A stretch of DNA of 64,000 bases from Myxococcus stipitatus (GCF_038561935.1 NZ_CP102770.1:868001-932000); one strand, 5' to 3'; shown: positions 20,598-29,650, numbered from the stretch's first letter. Notes: generated by a model not told the origin, from the sequence alone. Program-made: numbers and translations.

Positions 20598-23009
20598 ATG
20601 ATGCGCGGCGCATTTCTCCCTTCATGGGTCGCATCCATGTCCGCCGAGCCACCGTCTCTCGTTGAAACATCTCACGGTATGAACGGGCCTCGCCCTCGCG
20701 CGGATGATGGGTCCGCCGAGGCCGCGCGCCTGATGTTCTTGTCTCGCGCGGGGGAGTTGATGGGTGCGTCGCTGGAGTGGCGCACGGTGTTGCAGCGGTT
20801 GGCGGAGCTGGCCGTGCCCGTGCTGGCGGACTGGTGCGCGGTGGACATCCTCTCCGACGTGGGGAGTGTCGAGCGCGTGGCCGCCGCGCACCGGGAGCCG
20901 GAGAAGGTGTCCCTGGTGCATGAGCTGTCACGTGTGTCGCCGGTGGACTGGAGCGCGTCCGGAGGTATCGCCGAGGCGCTGCGCACCGGACGCCCGGTGC
21001 CCATGCCCCCGGAGCGCGAGGGCGCGCCGTCGGACGTGATTCAGCGGCTCGGGTTCCAGTCGGGCTTCGTGTTCCCGTTGCTCGCGCGAGGCCGCGTGCT
21101 GGGGGCCCTGTCGCTGATGCGAGGCGAGGCCGGGGCGTGCTTCGGCGACACGGACCTGGAGGTGGCGCTGGAGCTGGCCCGCCGCGCCAGCCTGTCCATG
21201 GACAACGCGCTCCTCTACGAGGAGGCGCGCACCGCGCAGGCGTATTCGGAGCGGCTGCAGAACGTGACGGCGGCCCTGTGCCGCGCCGCCACCGCGGAGG
21301 AGGTGGCGCGGGTGGTGGTGCATGACGGGTTGCAGGCGATGGGCGCGGCGCGCGGCTCGGTCGCGGAGCTGTCCTCGGATGGCTGTCTGCACCTGCTGTC
21401 GTGCTTCGGCTACCTGAGCGAGTGGATGAACGCCTTCGAGGGGCGCAACATCCAGGGCGTCCCGGTGCTGGTGCGCACGGCGGAGCGGCGCGAGGCGCAC
21501 TGGTTCCAGCGGCTGGAGGACCTGTTGCCCATGGCGGGCATCGCGGTGAACGACCTCCTGCTGATGGGCGAGGGCGCGCGCGCGGTCCTTCCCCTGGTGA
21601 CGGACCAGGGCGTGCTGGGCTTCGTGGGGCTCGCCTGGAGCGCGCCTCGGGTCTTCACGCCGCAGGAGAAGGCCTTCCTGGAGGCGCTGGCGCAGCAGTG
21701 CTCCCAGGCGTTGGAGCGCGCGGCGCTGTACGGGACGCTGCGCGAGCGCGGCGAGCGGCTGCACCACGCGCTCCAGATGGGAAAGGAAGCCGAGGAGCGG
21801 CTGTTCTTCCTGCTCGAGGCGAGCCGCGCGCTGGCGGAGCACCTGGACGACGTGGAGTGGACGCTGGAGCACGTGGCGCGGGTGGCCGCGAGCAGCGTCG
21901 CGTCCAGCTGCCTGGTGGAGCTGGTGGGGCCGGATGGCTCGCTGCGGTGCGTGGCGTCCGCGCACCAGGAGCCCTCGCGCGATGCGTCCGTGCTCCAGGC
22001 GCTGGGAGGCGAGGGCGCGCTGTCGCTGTCCCGCGAGTGCTTCCTCACGGGCGAGCCGCGCTTCGTGCCGGACGTGGACGCGGCGCTGTGCGAGCGGATG
22101 GCCGCGAGCGATGGACACCGCTCGCTGCTGGAGGCGCTGCGGCCCGCGTCGCTGCTGGCGGTGCCGGTGCGCACGCGCGGGCGGACATTGGGCGTCATCA
22201 CGCTGGGCACCTCCTTGCCGCAGCGTCCGCTGGCCATGTCGGACGTGGCGATGATGGAGGAGCTGGCGCGGCGCGTGGCGGTGGCGCTGGAGAACGCGTC
22301 GCTGTATCGCGACGCGCAGGCGGCGGTGCGGCTGCGCGACGAGTTCCTGTCCGTGGCGAGCCATGAATTGAAGACACCGCTGACCAGTCTCAAGCTGCAA
22401 CACGGCCTCATCGACCGCGCGCTGGGGCCGGAGTCTCGCGCGCGAGTCGTCCCCCGCTTGTCGACGGCGATGCGACAGGTGCAGCGGCTGGCCTCGCTGG
22501 TGGACCACCTCCTGGATGTGAGCCGTGTCTCACTGGGGCGGCTGACCCTGGAGCCCACGGAGGTGGACCTGGGGCAGGCGGTGCGCGACGCGGTGGAGCG
22601 GATGGAGGAGGTCTTCACCGTGGCCGGGTGCGTGGTGCGCGTGGACATCCCGGAGCCCCTGCTGGGCCGCTGGGACGCGCTGCGGTTGGACCAGGTGCTG
22701 GTCAACCTCCTCACCAACGCGGCCAAGTACGGCGCGGGGCGCCCGGTGCAGATCTCCGCGACGGAGATCGACCCGGAGCTGGTCCAGCTGTCCGTGCGCG
22801 ACGAGGGCATCGGCATCGCCGCCACGGACCTGCCGCGTCTGTTCGGCCGCTTCGAGCGCGCGGTGTCGGAGCGCCACTACGGTGGACTGGGCCTGGGGCT
22901 CTACATCAGCCGTCAGATCGTCGAGGCCATGGGTGGCCGCATCGATGTGCAGAGCCGCGAAGGTGAGGGCTCTGTCTTCACCGTGCACCTGCCACGCGCG
23001 CCCACGTGA
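20598..23009 (+). CDS. Soluble sensor histidine kinase with three GAF-like domains
   Basis: About 803 residues if ATG 20598 is used; ATG 20637 and 20679 are alternatives, none with a strong ribosome site. No transmembrane helix is seen. Three GAF-like domains occupy roughly residues 50-200, 220-380 and 410-560. HisKA has VASHELKTPLTSLKL with the phospho-acceptor His589 (from the 20598 start). The ATPase domain shows LDQVLVNLLTNAAKYG, DEGIGIAATDLPRLFGRFER and GGLGLGLYISRQIVEAMGG. No receiver is attached and no regulator gene is adjacent, so it is an orphan kinase. The multiple GAF domains suggest small-molecule or redox/light ligands, but no bilin-binding cysteine context is recognised. Confidence 0.9.
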   Translation: MMRGAFLPSWVASMSAEPPSLVETSHGMNGPRPRADDGSAEAARLMFLSRAGELMGASLEWRTVLQRLAELAVPVLADWCAVDILSDVGSVERVAAAHREPEKVSLVHELSRVSPVDWSASGGIAEALRTGRPVPMPPEREGAPSDVIQRLGFQSGFVFPLLARGRVLGALSLMRGEAGACFGDTDLEVALELARRASLSMDNALLYEEARTAQAYSERLQNVTAALCRAATAEEVARVVVHDGLQAMGAARGSVAELSSDGCLHLLSCFGYLSEWMNAFEGRNIQGVPVLVRTAERREAHWFQRLEDLLPMAGIAVNDLLLMGEGARAVLPLVTDQGVLGFVGLAWSAPRVFTPQEKAFLEALAQQCSQALERAALYGTLRERGERLHHALQMGKEAEERLFFLLEASRALAEHLDDVEWTLEHVARVAASSVASSCLVELVGPDGSLRCVASAHQEPSRDASVLQALGGEGALSLSRECFLTGEPRFVPDVDAALCERMAASDGHRSLLEALRPASLLAVPVRTRGRTLGVITLGTSLPQRPLAMSDVAMMEELARRVAVALENASLYRDAQAAVRLRDEFLSVASHELKTPLTSLKLQHGLIDRALGPESRARVVPRLSTAMRQVQRLASLVDHLLDVSRVSLGRLTLEPTEVDLGQAVRDAVERMEEVFTVAGCVVRVDIPEPLLGRWDALRLDQVLVNLLTNAAKYGAGRPVQISATEIDPELVQLSVRDEGIGIAATDLPRLFGRFERAVSERHYGGLGLGLYISRQIVEAMGGRIDVQSREGEGSVFTVHLPRAPT

Positions 23010-23183
23010 GGAATGTTTTCATCACGCTGTCGCATCCTGGCTCACGCTGACTCACTCCGTTGAGAGGGGTCCACGCATCGTGAATCCGGTGGCCGAGATT
23101 CGGGGGCACGGGTCTTCCTCACGAGGTGGTATGCCTCGCGTGGCGCTCGACGCCCGTCGGACATCTGGACCTGGAGAACGTGC

Positions 23184-23747
23184 ATGCGAAGTCGTGGCGA
23201 CATGATGAAGTCTTCTCTCTTGGTGGCCCTGTGTGTGTTGCTCGCGAGCGGCTGCGGTGGTGCTCCGACGGCGGACGGTGAGCACGGTGGAGATCCGCAG
23301 GCGGGTGGTCTCGAGGGCTCGCCCGGCGTCGAGGGAAGCGAAGAGCCGACGAGCGGCGAGGGCCAGGGCCAGGGTCAGGGCCGCGACAAGGTCACCATCT
23401 GCCACATTCCCCCGGGCAATCCCGCCAACGCGCACACCATCACCGTGGGCGCCCCGGCCGTGAAGGCCCACCTCAAGCATGGCGACACGCTGGGCGCGTG
23501 TGGCTCCTCGCAGGATGGCGGCAGCGCGCCGGACGCGGGCACGGAGCCGGATGCCGGTGGCGAGCCGGATGCCGGTGGTGAGCCCGACGCGGGCACCCCG
23601 CCGGATGCGGGCACCAGCCAGGACGCGGGCAGCCCGACGGACGCCGGCGTGTGCCTGCCCATCGACGCCGACTGCGGCCCGTCCTCGGTGTGCTGCCAGG
23701 GCCTGAGCTGCTCCGCCGCGGGCATCTGCGAGCCCATCATCGGCTGA
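23184..23747 (+). CDS. Secreted lipoprotein with CHIPPGNP domain, PDAG linker and Cys-rich tail
   Basis: A 187-residue lipoprotein. The lipobox is LLASGC at about residues 19-24. After a Gly/Glu-rich stretch comes VTICHIPPGNPANAHTITVG and AVKAHLKHGDTLGAC (about residues 69-107), a small domain frequent in secreted proteins of myxobacteria and relatives with conserved Cys and His; metal binding or a disulfide is likely. A linker of repeated PDAG units follows, then a tail with six cysteines (CLPIDADC, VCCQGLSC, GICEP), as in small disulfide-knotted domains. GGAG seven bases before ATG 23184 decides the start. It ends at a strong terminator. Function unknown. Confidence 0.8.
   Translation: MRSRGDMMKSSLLVALCVLLASGCGGAPTADGEHGGDPQAGGLEGSPGVEGSEEPTSGEGQGQGQGRDKVTICHIPPGNPANAHTITVGAPAVKAHLKHGDTLGACGSSQDGGSAPDAGTEPDAGGEPDAGGEPDAGTPPDAGTSQDAGSPTDAGVCLPIDADCGPSSVCCQGLSCSAAGICEPIIG
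23529..23649 (+). repeat. Degenerate PDAG-coding repeat (Pro/Asp/Ala/Gly linker)
   Basis: About nine copies of a 12-21 bp unit encode P-D-A-G or near variants (EPDAGG, TPPDAG, SQDAG, PTDAG). Such linkers typically tether secreted domains in myxobacteria and may expand or contract. Confidence 0.8.
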
Positions 23748-23779
23748 GCCCCCGGGGGTCCCCAGCCCCCTGCTGTTTC

Positions 23780-23822
23780 AGAGGCCGTCCCGCTCATCTG
23801 GCCGAGCGGGGCGGCCTCTTTG
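23780..23822 (+). terminator. Strong intrinsic-type terminator
   Basis: GAGGCCGTCCCGCTC (23781-23795) pairs with GAGCGGGGCGGCCTC (23804-23818) over 15 positions, with one G-T wobble and an 8-nt loop, followed by TTT. The flanking A 23780 and T 23819 extend the stem. It lies about 33 bp after the lipoprotein stop. Confidence 0.8.
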
Positions 23823-24327
23823 CGTTGCCGCGGAACGCGCCCGCGTCGGAGGGCCGCTCAAGAAACCCCACCTCGCGCGTCTTGTCTCCAGGCCACGCAG
23901 GCACGGGGATTGCCTGGAACGTCTCAAGGAAAACAAGAGAACGCAAAACAGAGAAGTGGAATCCCCGTAAGTGCGCCGTGAAATGCGAGGCAGGCGGTAA
24001 AGTTTTCAACCGAATGGCTGTAGTTTCTATCGTGAGAGAGGGGGAGACTTTCAGCCACGTGGGAGATGTCTTCCCACAACGGTACGGAACCTGAGGTTCT
24101 ACGCCACCTTCCCCGCGTCACCCCGGTGCCAGCATGGCTGAATGCAGGTGGCACACGGCTCGCAAAGCAACGACGTCGTCCCGCAGTCCCCGTCCAGTCG
24201 CCCCCGCTCATTTCCCGTGTACGTCCAGAACGTCACCTGCTCCTGCATCCCCCCGCACTCCGACCCGAATGAGTGCCCGACCTGGGTGCGTCCTCATCAT
24301 CGGAACACGCCCGCCGAGGCGAGCACG
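23823..24327. other. Gene-free region upstream of the Ser/Thr kinase
   Basis: About 500 bp with lower GC than its surroundings, particularly 23930-24060 (runs such as AAGGAAAACAAGAG and AAAGTTTTCAACCG). No convincing gene is present. An open frame into the kinase begins at ATG 24142, but its N-terminal 62 residues look non-domain-like, so I treat the region as promoter/leader. It probably carries the kinase promoter; I could not define boxes with confidence. Confidence 0.5.
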
Positions 24328-26139
24328 ATGCTGTACGCGGGGACGCCTCCGCCGATGATGTTGCTGGAGCCCACGCCCGTTCCTTCTCCGCTGGGGACGT
24401 CGCTGGTGGGCAAGCAGCTGGGGCACTTCAAGCTGCTGAAGGAGCTGGGGCGCGGTGGCATGGGCACGGTGATGCTGGCCGAGCACGCGCTCATCCAGAA
24501 GCGCGTCGCCATCAAGATTCTGCACTCGCACCTGGCGCAGGACCCGGACCTCGTCGCGCGCTTCCTCTCGGAGGCCCGGACGCTGACGGTGGTGCAGCAC
24601 GAGAACGTCGTCGCGCTCTACGACCTGGACACGCGCGACGGGTGTCCCTACCTGGTGATGGAGTACCTGGAGGGGCAGAGCCTGGCCACCTTCGCCAAGG
24701 GGCCGCTGGCGCCGGCGCTGGTGGTGGACCTGCTCTCGCAGGTGTGTGACGCGCTGGGCGCCGCGCACGCGCACGGCATCGTCCACCGCGACCTGAAGCC
24801 GGCCAACGTCTTCCTGGTGCCCGGCCCCCAGGGCCGTCATCGCGTGAAGCTGCTGGACTTCGGCATCGCCAAGCTCCTGTCGCGGCCCGCGGGGCTGCAC
24901 ACCACGGAAGTGGGCGTGCTGTTGGGGACGCCGGAGTTCATGGCGCCCGAGCAGTGCGGCGAGGACGTGGTGGATGCGCGCACGGACCTCTACGCGGTGG
25001 GCGTGCTGGGCTACTTCCTGCTCACCGGCCGCGTGCCCTTCACGGGGCGCTCCGCGGCGGAGGTGCTCATCGGTCACCTCCAGAAGTCGGTGGTGCCGCC
25101 GCACGAGGTGCAGCCAGGGGTGCCCGCGGCGCTGTCCCGCGTGCTCCTGCGCGCGCTCGCCAAGCGCCCCGCGGACCGCTTCGCCCAGGCGTCGGACCTG
25201 CGCGCGGCGCTGGCCACCGCGCTGGAGCCGGAGCCGGAACCCGTGGCCTCGCCGCCGCCGGGCTTCACGGCGCGCGTCCGGGTGGCGGGCGCGCCGCACT
25301 CGCACGAGCTGCGCTGTGAGTGGGTGGGCCGCGCGGGGCTCTTCCTCCACACGGACACGCTGCCGCCGCCGCTGCTCTCCGACGTGGGCCTCCTCTTGAA
25401 GCTGCCGGGCGGGGAGCTGGCCTGCACCGGGCAGGTGGTGCGCCACGTGACGGAGGAGCAGGCGAAGGCGTGGCGCATGTCCCCGGGCTTCGGCGTGCAG
25501 CTGCGCGACACCTCGCCGGCCTTCCATGACGCGCTGGCGCGGCTGAAGTCGGGCGCGCGGCTGGAGCCGCCCACGCCGCCGCCGTCCTCCCTGCGCGAGG
25601 ACTCGGTGGCGGAGCGCGTGCTGCTGGGCTTCCGGGCCCGGCTCGCGGGAGACCACTACGCCGTGCTGGAGGTGCCCCGGGACGCGACGGCGGAGACGCT
25701 GCGCGCGGGCGGGCACCGGGCTCGCGCGGCGCTGGAGCCGCTCAAGTCGCGCAGCCTCTCCCAGAGTCAGCGCGCCCTGCTGGAGCGGGCGGAGGAGCGG
25801 GTGACCTCCGCGCTGCACGTGCTGGGGCAGGTGGAGCGGCGCGCGGAGTACGACGCGGGCCTGGGCAACGTGGAGGGGGTGGAGCGCTGCCTCGCCGCGG
25901 GGCTCACCGTCACCGCGCTGGAGAACTGCCGCCGCCGCTTCCTCGCGGAGAACCCCGGGCGGGATGGCCGCGCGGTGGTGCAGCGGCTGTCGGGGGATGC
26001 GCTCGCCTCGGTGGGACGGCTCGAGGAGGCGCTCGCCGCCTACGAGCAGGCGGTGCGGATGGACCCGCTGGATTTGGAGGGGCTCAAGCGCTGGCGCTCG
26101 CTCCGGGTTCGCATCCGCAACACGCTCACCCCCCGCTAG
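24328..26139 (+). CDS. Ser/Thr protein kinase fused to PilZ-like, J-like and TPR-like regions
   Basis: Residue numbers follow ATG 24328, chosen because GAGG precedes it by 8 nt; an open frame extends upstream to ATG 24142. Hanks-type kinase at about 30-290: GRGGMGTV glycine loop, VAIKIL lysine, HRDLKPANV (His153, Asp155), LDFGIAKL and FMAPEQ. A PilZ-like domain spans about 315-415 (CEWVGRAGLFLHTDTLPPPL to SPGFGVQLRD), the type common in myxobacteria. Residues of about 440-510 (DHYAVLEVPRDATAETLRAG to RRAEYDAGLGN) resemble a J-domain without the HPD triad. The end (about 530-600) is helical with TPR-like character (LEEALAAYEQAVRMDP). No transmembrane helix. A cytosolic kinase that might respond to cyclic-di-GMP is possible, though the PilZ RxxxR motif is not obvious. 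Confidence 0.88.
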   Translation: MLYAGTPPPMMLLEPTPVPSPLGTSLVGKQLGHFKLLKELGRGGMGTVMLAEHALIQKRVAIKILHSHLAQDPDLVARFLSEARTLTVVQHENVVALYDLDTRDGCPYLVMEYLEGQSLATFAKGPLAPALVVDLLSQVCDALGAAHAHGIVHRDLKPANVFLVPGPQGRHRVKLLDFGIAKLLSRPAGLHTTEVGVLLGTPEFMAPEQCGEDVVDARTDLYAVGVLGYFLLTGRVPFTGRSAAEVLIGHLQKSVVPPHEVQPGVPAALSRVLLRALAKRPADRFAQASDLRAALATALEPEPEPVASPPPGFTARVRVAGAPHSHELRCEWVGRAGLFLHTDTLPPPLLSDVGLLLKLPGGELACTGQVVRHVTEEQAKAWRMSPGFGVQLRDTSPAFHDALARLKSGARLEPPTPPPSSLREDSVAERVLLGFRARLAGDHYAVLEVPRDATAETLRAGGHRARAALEPLKSRSLSQSQRALLERAEERVTSALHVLGQVERRAEYDAGLGNVEGVERCLAAGLTVTALENCRRRFLAENPGRDGRAVVQRLSGDALASVGRLEEALAAYEQAVRMDPLDLEGLKRWRSLRVRIRNTLTPR

Positions 26140-26225
26140 TCGGGGGCGGGCGGCCAGGCTTTGGCGCGACGGACGGTCGTTCCTTGCGTCCCAGGGGTGG
26201 CTCCTCGTTAATCCACCCGGACCCC

Positions 26226-27530
26226 ATGGCTTCCGACTCCGACGACTCGCTTCCGCCTTCAGGCCGCTTCACGCGATTCCGCAAGCTGGCCGGCCTCTCC
26301 ATGCAGGTGGGCACGGACGTGCTCAAGAGCGGGGCGAAGCGCCTGACGGGCGGCTCGTCGGAGATGCTCAGCAAGGGGGCCGCGGAGAAGCTGGTCTCCA
26401 CCCTGGGCGAGCTCAAGGGCGCGGCGATGAAGCTGGGGCAGGTCCTCTCCATGGACCCGGACCTGGTCACCCCCGAGGTGCGGCAGGTGCTGGCGCGGCT
26501 GCAGAACCAGGCGCCCTCCATGTCCTATGAGCGCGTGGCCAGCGTGGTGCGCCAGGAGCTGGGCGCGCCCCCGGAGGAGGTCTTCCGCGAGTTCAGCCGC
26601 CAGCCCATGGCCGCCGCGTCGCTGGGCCAGGTCCACTCCGCCGTGCTCCACGACGGCGGCGGCGCGGCGGTGAAGGTGCAGTACCCCGGCATCGCCGAGT
26701 CCCTCTCGCACGACATGGAGAACCTGGGCCTCGTCGTGAAGACGGTGTCCAAGGCCTCGCGGCTGATGGATGGCTCGGCGTACTTCCAGGAGTTCCGGGA
26801 CGAGCTGCTGCTGGAGCTGGACTACCGCCGCGAGGCGGCGCTGGCGGAGGAGTTCTCGCGCGCGGTGAGCCCGCTGGAGGACCTGTGCGTGCCGGCCATC
26901 CGCTCCCAGTGGAGCACCGGGCGCGTGCTGACGATGGAGCTCCTGCCGGGCCTGCCGCTCAAGGACTGGGTGACGACGCAGCCGTCCAATGAGGAGCGCT
27001 TCCGCGTGGCGCGCCAGCTCATCCGCGCGACGTACGGGCCCTTCTTCGGCGCGGAGCGGATTCACGCGGACCCGCACCCGGGCAACTTCATGGTGATGCC
27101 GGACGGGCGGCTGGGGGTGCTCGACTTCGGCTCCATCAAGCGCTTCAGCCCGCGCTTCGTGGAGGCCAACCGGCGCATGCTCCTGCAGGCCCTGCGGATG
27201 GAGTCCATGGACGTGCTGGGGCTGAGCCTGGAGGCGGGCTTCACCGTGGAGCTGCCGGGCGCGGAGGCCGCGGAGCTCATCCGCGAGGTGCTCCACATCG
27301 CCGGCAGGCCCATGCGCCAGTCGCCGTACGACTACGCCACCTGCGAAATCCCCCGGGACATGCGCAACCACTTCAGCCGCAACGCGGCGCGCTTCCTCAA
27401 GGTGAAGCCTCCGCCAGAGGCGGTGATGTTCTTCCGCGCGACGGGCGGCCTGGCGCAGAACCTGCGACTCATCGGCGCCCGTGGAGACTTCCGGGGCGTC
27501 TACCTGGAGATGGCGGAGCGCTTCGGCTGA
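26226..27530 (+). CDS. ABC1/UbiB-family atypical kinase
   Basis: A 434-residue protein with the ABC1/ADCK signature: AAMKLGQVLSMDPDL (KxGQ motif), AAASLGQVHSA (Ala-rich loop replacing the glycine loop), AAVKVQYPG (lysine), HADPHPGNFMV (catalytic-loop region) and VLDFGSIKRF. Family members bind ATP and support ubiquinone or isoprenoid lipid metabolism at membranes; some are ATPases rather than protein kinases. The start is ATG 26226 after a 42-bp frame extension. The gene begins 87 bp after the kinase fusion and may be co-transcribed. Confidence 0.9.
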   Translation: MASDSDDSLPPSGRFTRFRKLAGLSMQVGTDVLKSGAKRLTGGSSEMLSKGAAEKLVSTLGELKGAAMKLGQVLSMDPDLVTPEVRQVLARLQNQAPSMSYERVASVVRQELGAPPEEVFREFSRQPMAAASLGQVHSAVLHDGGGAAVKVQYPGIAESLSHDMENLGLVVKTVSKASRLMDGSAYFQEFRDELLLELDYRREAALAEEFSRAVSPLEDLCVPAIRSQWSTGRVLTMELLPGLPLKDWVTTQPSNEERFRVARQLIRATYGPFFGAERIHADPHPGNFMVMPDGRLGVLDFGSIKRFSPRFVEANRRMLLQALRMESMDVLGLSLEAGFTVELPGAEAAELIREVLHIAGRPMRQSPYDYATCEIPRDMRNHFSRNAARFLKVKPPPEAVMFFRATGGLAQNLRLIGARGDFRGVYLEMAERFG

Positions 27531-27534
27531 GCGC

Positions 27535-27939
27535 TCACGGCGCGGAGGAGGCGAGGGTGCCCCGCGCCTTCGCGTGGATGGCGTGGAGCTTCTTGGCCAG
27601 GTCCTCGCCCTGGGTGCTCTTGGTGATGTAGCCGTCCGCGCCGGACTCCTTCGCCAGCCGGCGCAGCGTGGACTCGTCCGAGGCGGAGAAGAGCACGAAG
27701 AGCGTGCCAGGGGGCGCCTGGTTGCGAGCCAGCGTCAGCACCTTGTCCCCGGTGAGCGCGGGGATGTTCACGTCCAGCAGCACCAGGTCCGGGAGCGTCG
27801 AACGCACGAGGTTCGACACGCCCAACGAGGAGCGGTGCGTCCGCACATCGAAGCCGTACGTCGACAACGAGCGCTCGGCCAGGGTCAGCTGCTCCTGGTC
27901 GTCGTCCACCACCAGCACGCGGATCTTCATCTCCGACAT
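27535..27939 (-). CDS. Single-domain response regulator
   Basis: A 134-residue receiver: VLVVDDDQEQ (acidic pocket), DLVLLDVNIPALTGDKV (phospho-acceptor Asp), FVLFSASDE (switch Ser) and GYITKSTQG (Lys). GGGGGAGGAG upstream of ATG 27939 decides the start. It lies downstream of the PAS kinase on the same strand with a 212-bp gap, so it could be its partner. It is clearly related to the receiver at 32600-32995, sharing LGVSNLV and the D-G-Y-I-x-K-S-x-Q-G-E-D-L-A pattern. The 3' end meets the convergent ABC1 gene after 4 bp. Confidence 0.9.
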   Translation of the reverse strand: MSEMKIRVLVVDDDQEQLTLAERSLSTYGFDVRTHRSSLGVSNLVRSTLPDLVLLDVNIPALTGDKVLTLARNQAPPGTLFVLFSASDESTLRRLAKESGADGYITKSTQGEDLAKKLHAIHAKARGTLASSAP

Positions 27940-28151
27940 GACTCCTCCCCCAAAGGGAGCGCGGACTGAGTGCCGCGGCCCACCGGAAGTCGCCACCGGG
28001 CCGGGTGGCCTACGAATTATCACCTAGGCACAGGCTTGCTGTCGCCACCTGTTGTCAGGGCAGGGCCCGGGCCTGGCGTGAGGCATTGGCCCATAGCGGG
28101 CCGTCAGGGTGCTTGTCCACCCGCCCCATCCCCTGGGGACGGCGTGGGTTC

Positions 28152-29378
28152 TCAACTTGAACGGTACTCGGTCGAAGGGACCCGGGGGGACAGCTTCCCG
28201 GGCAGCAGGGGGAAGGTGAGGGTGAAGATGGCGCCCCCTTCGGGGCGGTTGGCGGCGACCAGTGTGCCGCGCGCGCGGCTCACCACGTCGTGGGCCATGG
28301 ACAGGCCCAGGCCCGTGCCGTGGCGCCCCTTGGTGGTGAAGAAGGGCTGGAAGATGGAGTGGAGGTTCTCCTCGGGGATGCCCGTGCCCTCGTCCTCCAC
28401 GGTGATGACGGCCTGGCCCGACAGGCGCCGGCCCTTCACGCGCACGGTGCCGCCGTGGGGCATGGCGTCGCGCGCGTTGCGCAGCAGGTTGAGGAAGACG
28501 CAGCGCAGGTCCGCCGACGAGCTCTCCACCAGCGGCAGCCGAGGCACGTCCACCTCCAGGCGCAAGCTGAGCCCCTCCTTCGCCGCGCGGCTCTCCAGCT
28601 CCCCCCGTGCAATCTCCACCGCGTCGTTCACCACCTCCGCCAGCTGCACCGGCTCCATGGGGGACTCCGGCTGCTGCCGCGCGTAGTCCCGGAGGCGCGA
28701 CAGCCGCGTGCTCGCGTCCGCGACGATGCGCAGCAGCGTGTCCACGTGCGCGGGAGGCTCCGGCATCCGGGCCTTGGCGCTGTTCATCTGGAGCAGCTCC
28801 AGGCGCAGCTTCATCGCGACCAGGAGGCTGCTCAGGTCATGTGCGATTCCAGACGCCTGCTCACTCAAGGTGCGCAGGTGCTCGCGCTCCGCCAGCGCGC
28901 GGCGCTCCTTCGCGAGGGACTCCTCCGTGAGGGACTCCTCCGTGATGTCCCGCGCGAGCACCAGCACCACCGGCGGGGTGAGTCCCGGGCTCACCCGCCG
29001 CACCCGCATCTCCAGGCGCTGGTGGCCTCCCGCATAGGTGTAGCGGGCGGTGTGCTCGCCGTCGTCGTCCAGGTGCTCCAGCGCGCGCGCCTCGGCGGCC
29101 GCGGCGCTGCGCAGGGTGAGCAGCTCCGGGCCGGACTCGTGGCCAGTGTCCGCCAGGTGACGCCAGGGCCCCCGTGCCAGCGTCAGGGATTGCCAGCGAT
29201 GGTTGACCAGCAACACCTCGTCACCGCGCAGCACCGCGAGCGCGCCCGCCAGCCCCTCCAGTGCCCAGGTATGGCGGGCGGGCTCGCGGGGTTCATGCAG
29301 GAAGTCCGGCCCATGTGTCTTCCTCACCTTCTCGAGGATGGCCTTGAGCTCATTCTCAGACGAAGAATCGGGTGACAT
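28152..29378 (-). CDS. PAS-domain sensor histidine kinase (soluble)
   Basis: A 408-residue kinase. A PAS-like domain occupies about residues 30-150 (AGALAVLRGDEVLLVNHRWQ and later VLVLARDITEES). A coiled linker leads to HisKA with GIAHDLSSLLVAMKLRLELL, His180. The ATPase has RCVFLNLLRNARDAMPHGG, EDEGTGIPEENLHSIFQPFF and GTGLGLSMAHDVV. No membrane helix. ATG 29378 is the most plausible start; a longer frame to 29615 would read through the divergent promoter region. The gene faces a NarL-type regulator across 272 bp, and a lone receiver follows it. Confidence 0.88.
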   Translation of the reverse strand: MSPDSSSENELKAILEKVRKTHGPDFLHEPREPARHTWALEGLAGALAVLRGDEVLLVNHRWQSLTLARGPWRHLADTGHESGPELLTLRSAAAAEARALEHLDDDGEHTARYTYAGGHQRLEMRVRRVSPGLTPPVVLVLARDITEESLTEESLAKERRALAEREHLRTLSEQASGIAHDLSSLLVAMKLRLELLQMNSAKARMPEPPAHVDTLLRIVADASTRLSRLRDYARQQPESPMEPVQLAEVVNDAVEIARGELESRAAKEGLSLRLEVDVPRLPLVESSSADLRCVFLNLLRNARDAMPHGGTVRVKGRRLSGQAVITVEDEGTGIPEENLHSIFQPFFTTKGRHGTGLGLSMAHDVVSRARGTLVAANRPEGGAIFTLTFPLLPGKLSPRVPSTEYRSS

Positions 29379-29546
29379 GACTTGAGCAGTAACCCAGGCC
29401 GCGAGACGCGGCAAGCGCGGGGCCCTCGGGAGAGGACAGGGAGCCCGCAAAGGTGTTGTGTTGTGTGGACCGCGTGTCCTTTCCCCGCGGCACGGAGTCT
29501 GGATGTCTGAGCTACGCACGGCGGCCCGGCATGGATTCATCCCAGC

Positions 29547-29590
29547 TTTGAACATTCCCTGAATACGGTTTGAACATCGCCTGATGAACA
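29547..29590. promoter_or_regulatory. Direct repeat TTTGAACAT, possible regulator operator
   Basis: TTTGAACAT occurs at 29547-29555 and again at 29569-29577, 22 bp apart, i.e. about two helical turns. A third TGAACA core lies at 29585-29590. The repeats sit in the gap between the divergent PAS kinase and NarL-type regulator, a good location for autoregulation by that regulator. Confidence 0.45.
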
Positions 29591-29650
29591 CGTGAGAGCC
29601 GGTGCCGCTCGTCACGGTGAATCGCTAGGGCTTTGATTGCATCTGGAGTG

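Noticed and set aside
23529-23649. Possible CRISPR-like or minisatellite repeat
   Set aside because: The repeats are short, in frame, and encode a PDAG linker inside a lipoprotein; there are no spacers.
24142-24327. N-terminal extension of the Ser/Thr kinase from ATG 24142
   Set aside because: The 62 extra residues have no domain and few features, whereas ATG 24328 has a suitable ribosome site. I cannot exclude it fully.
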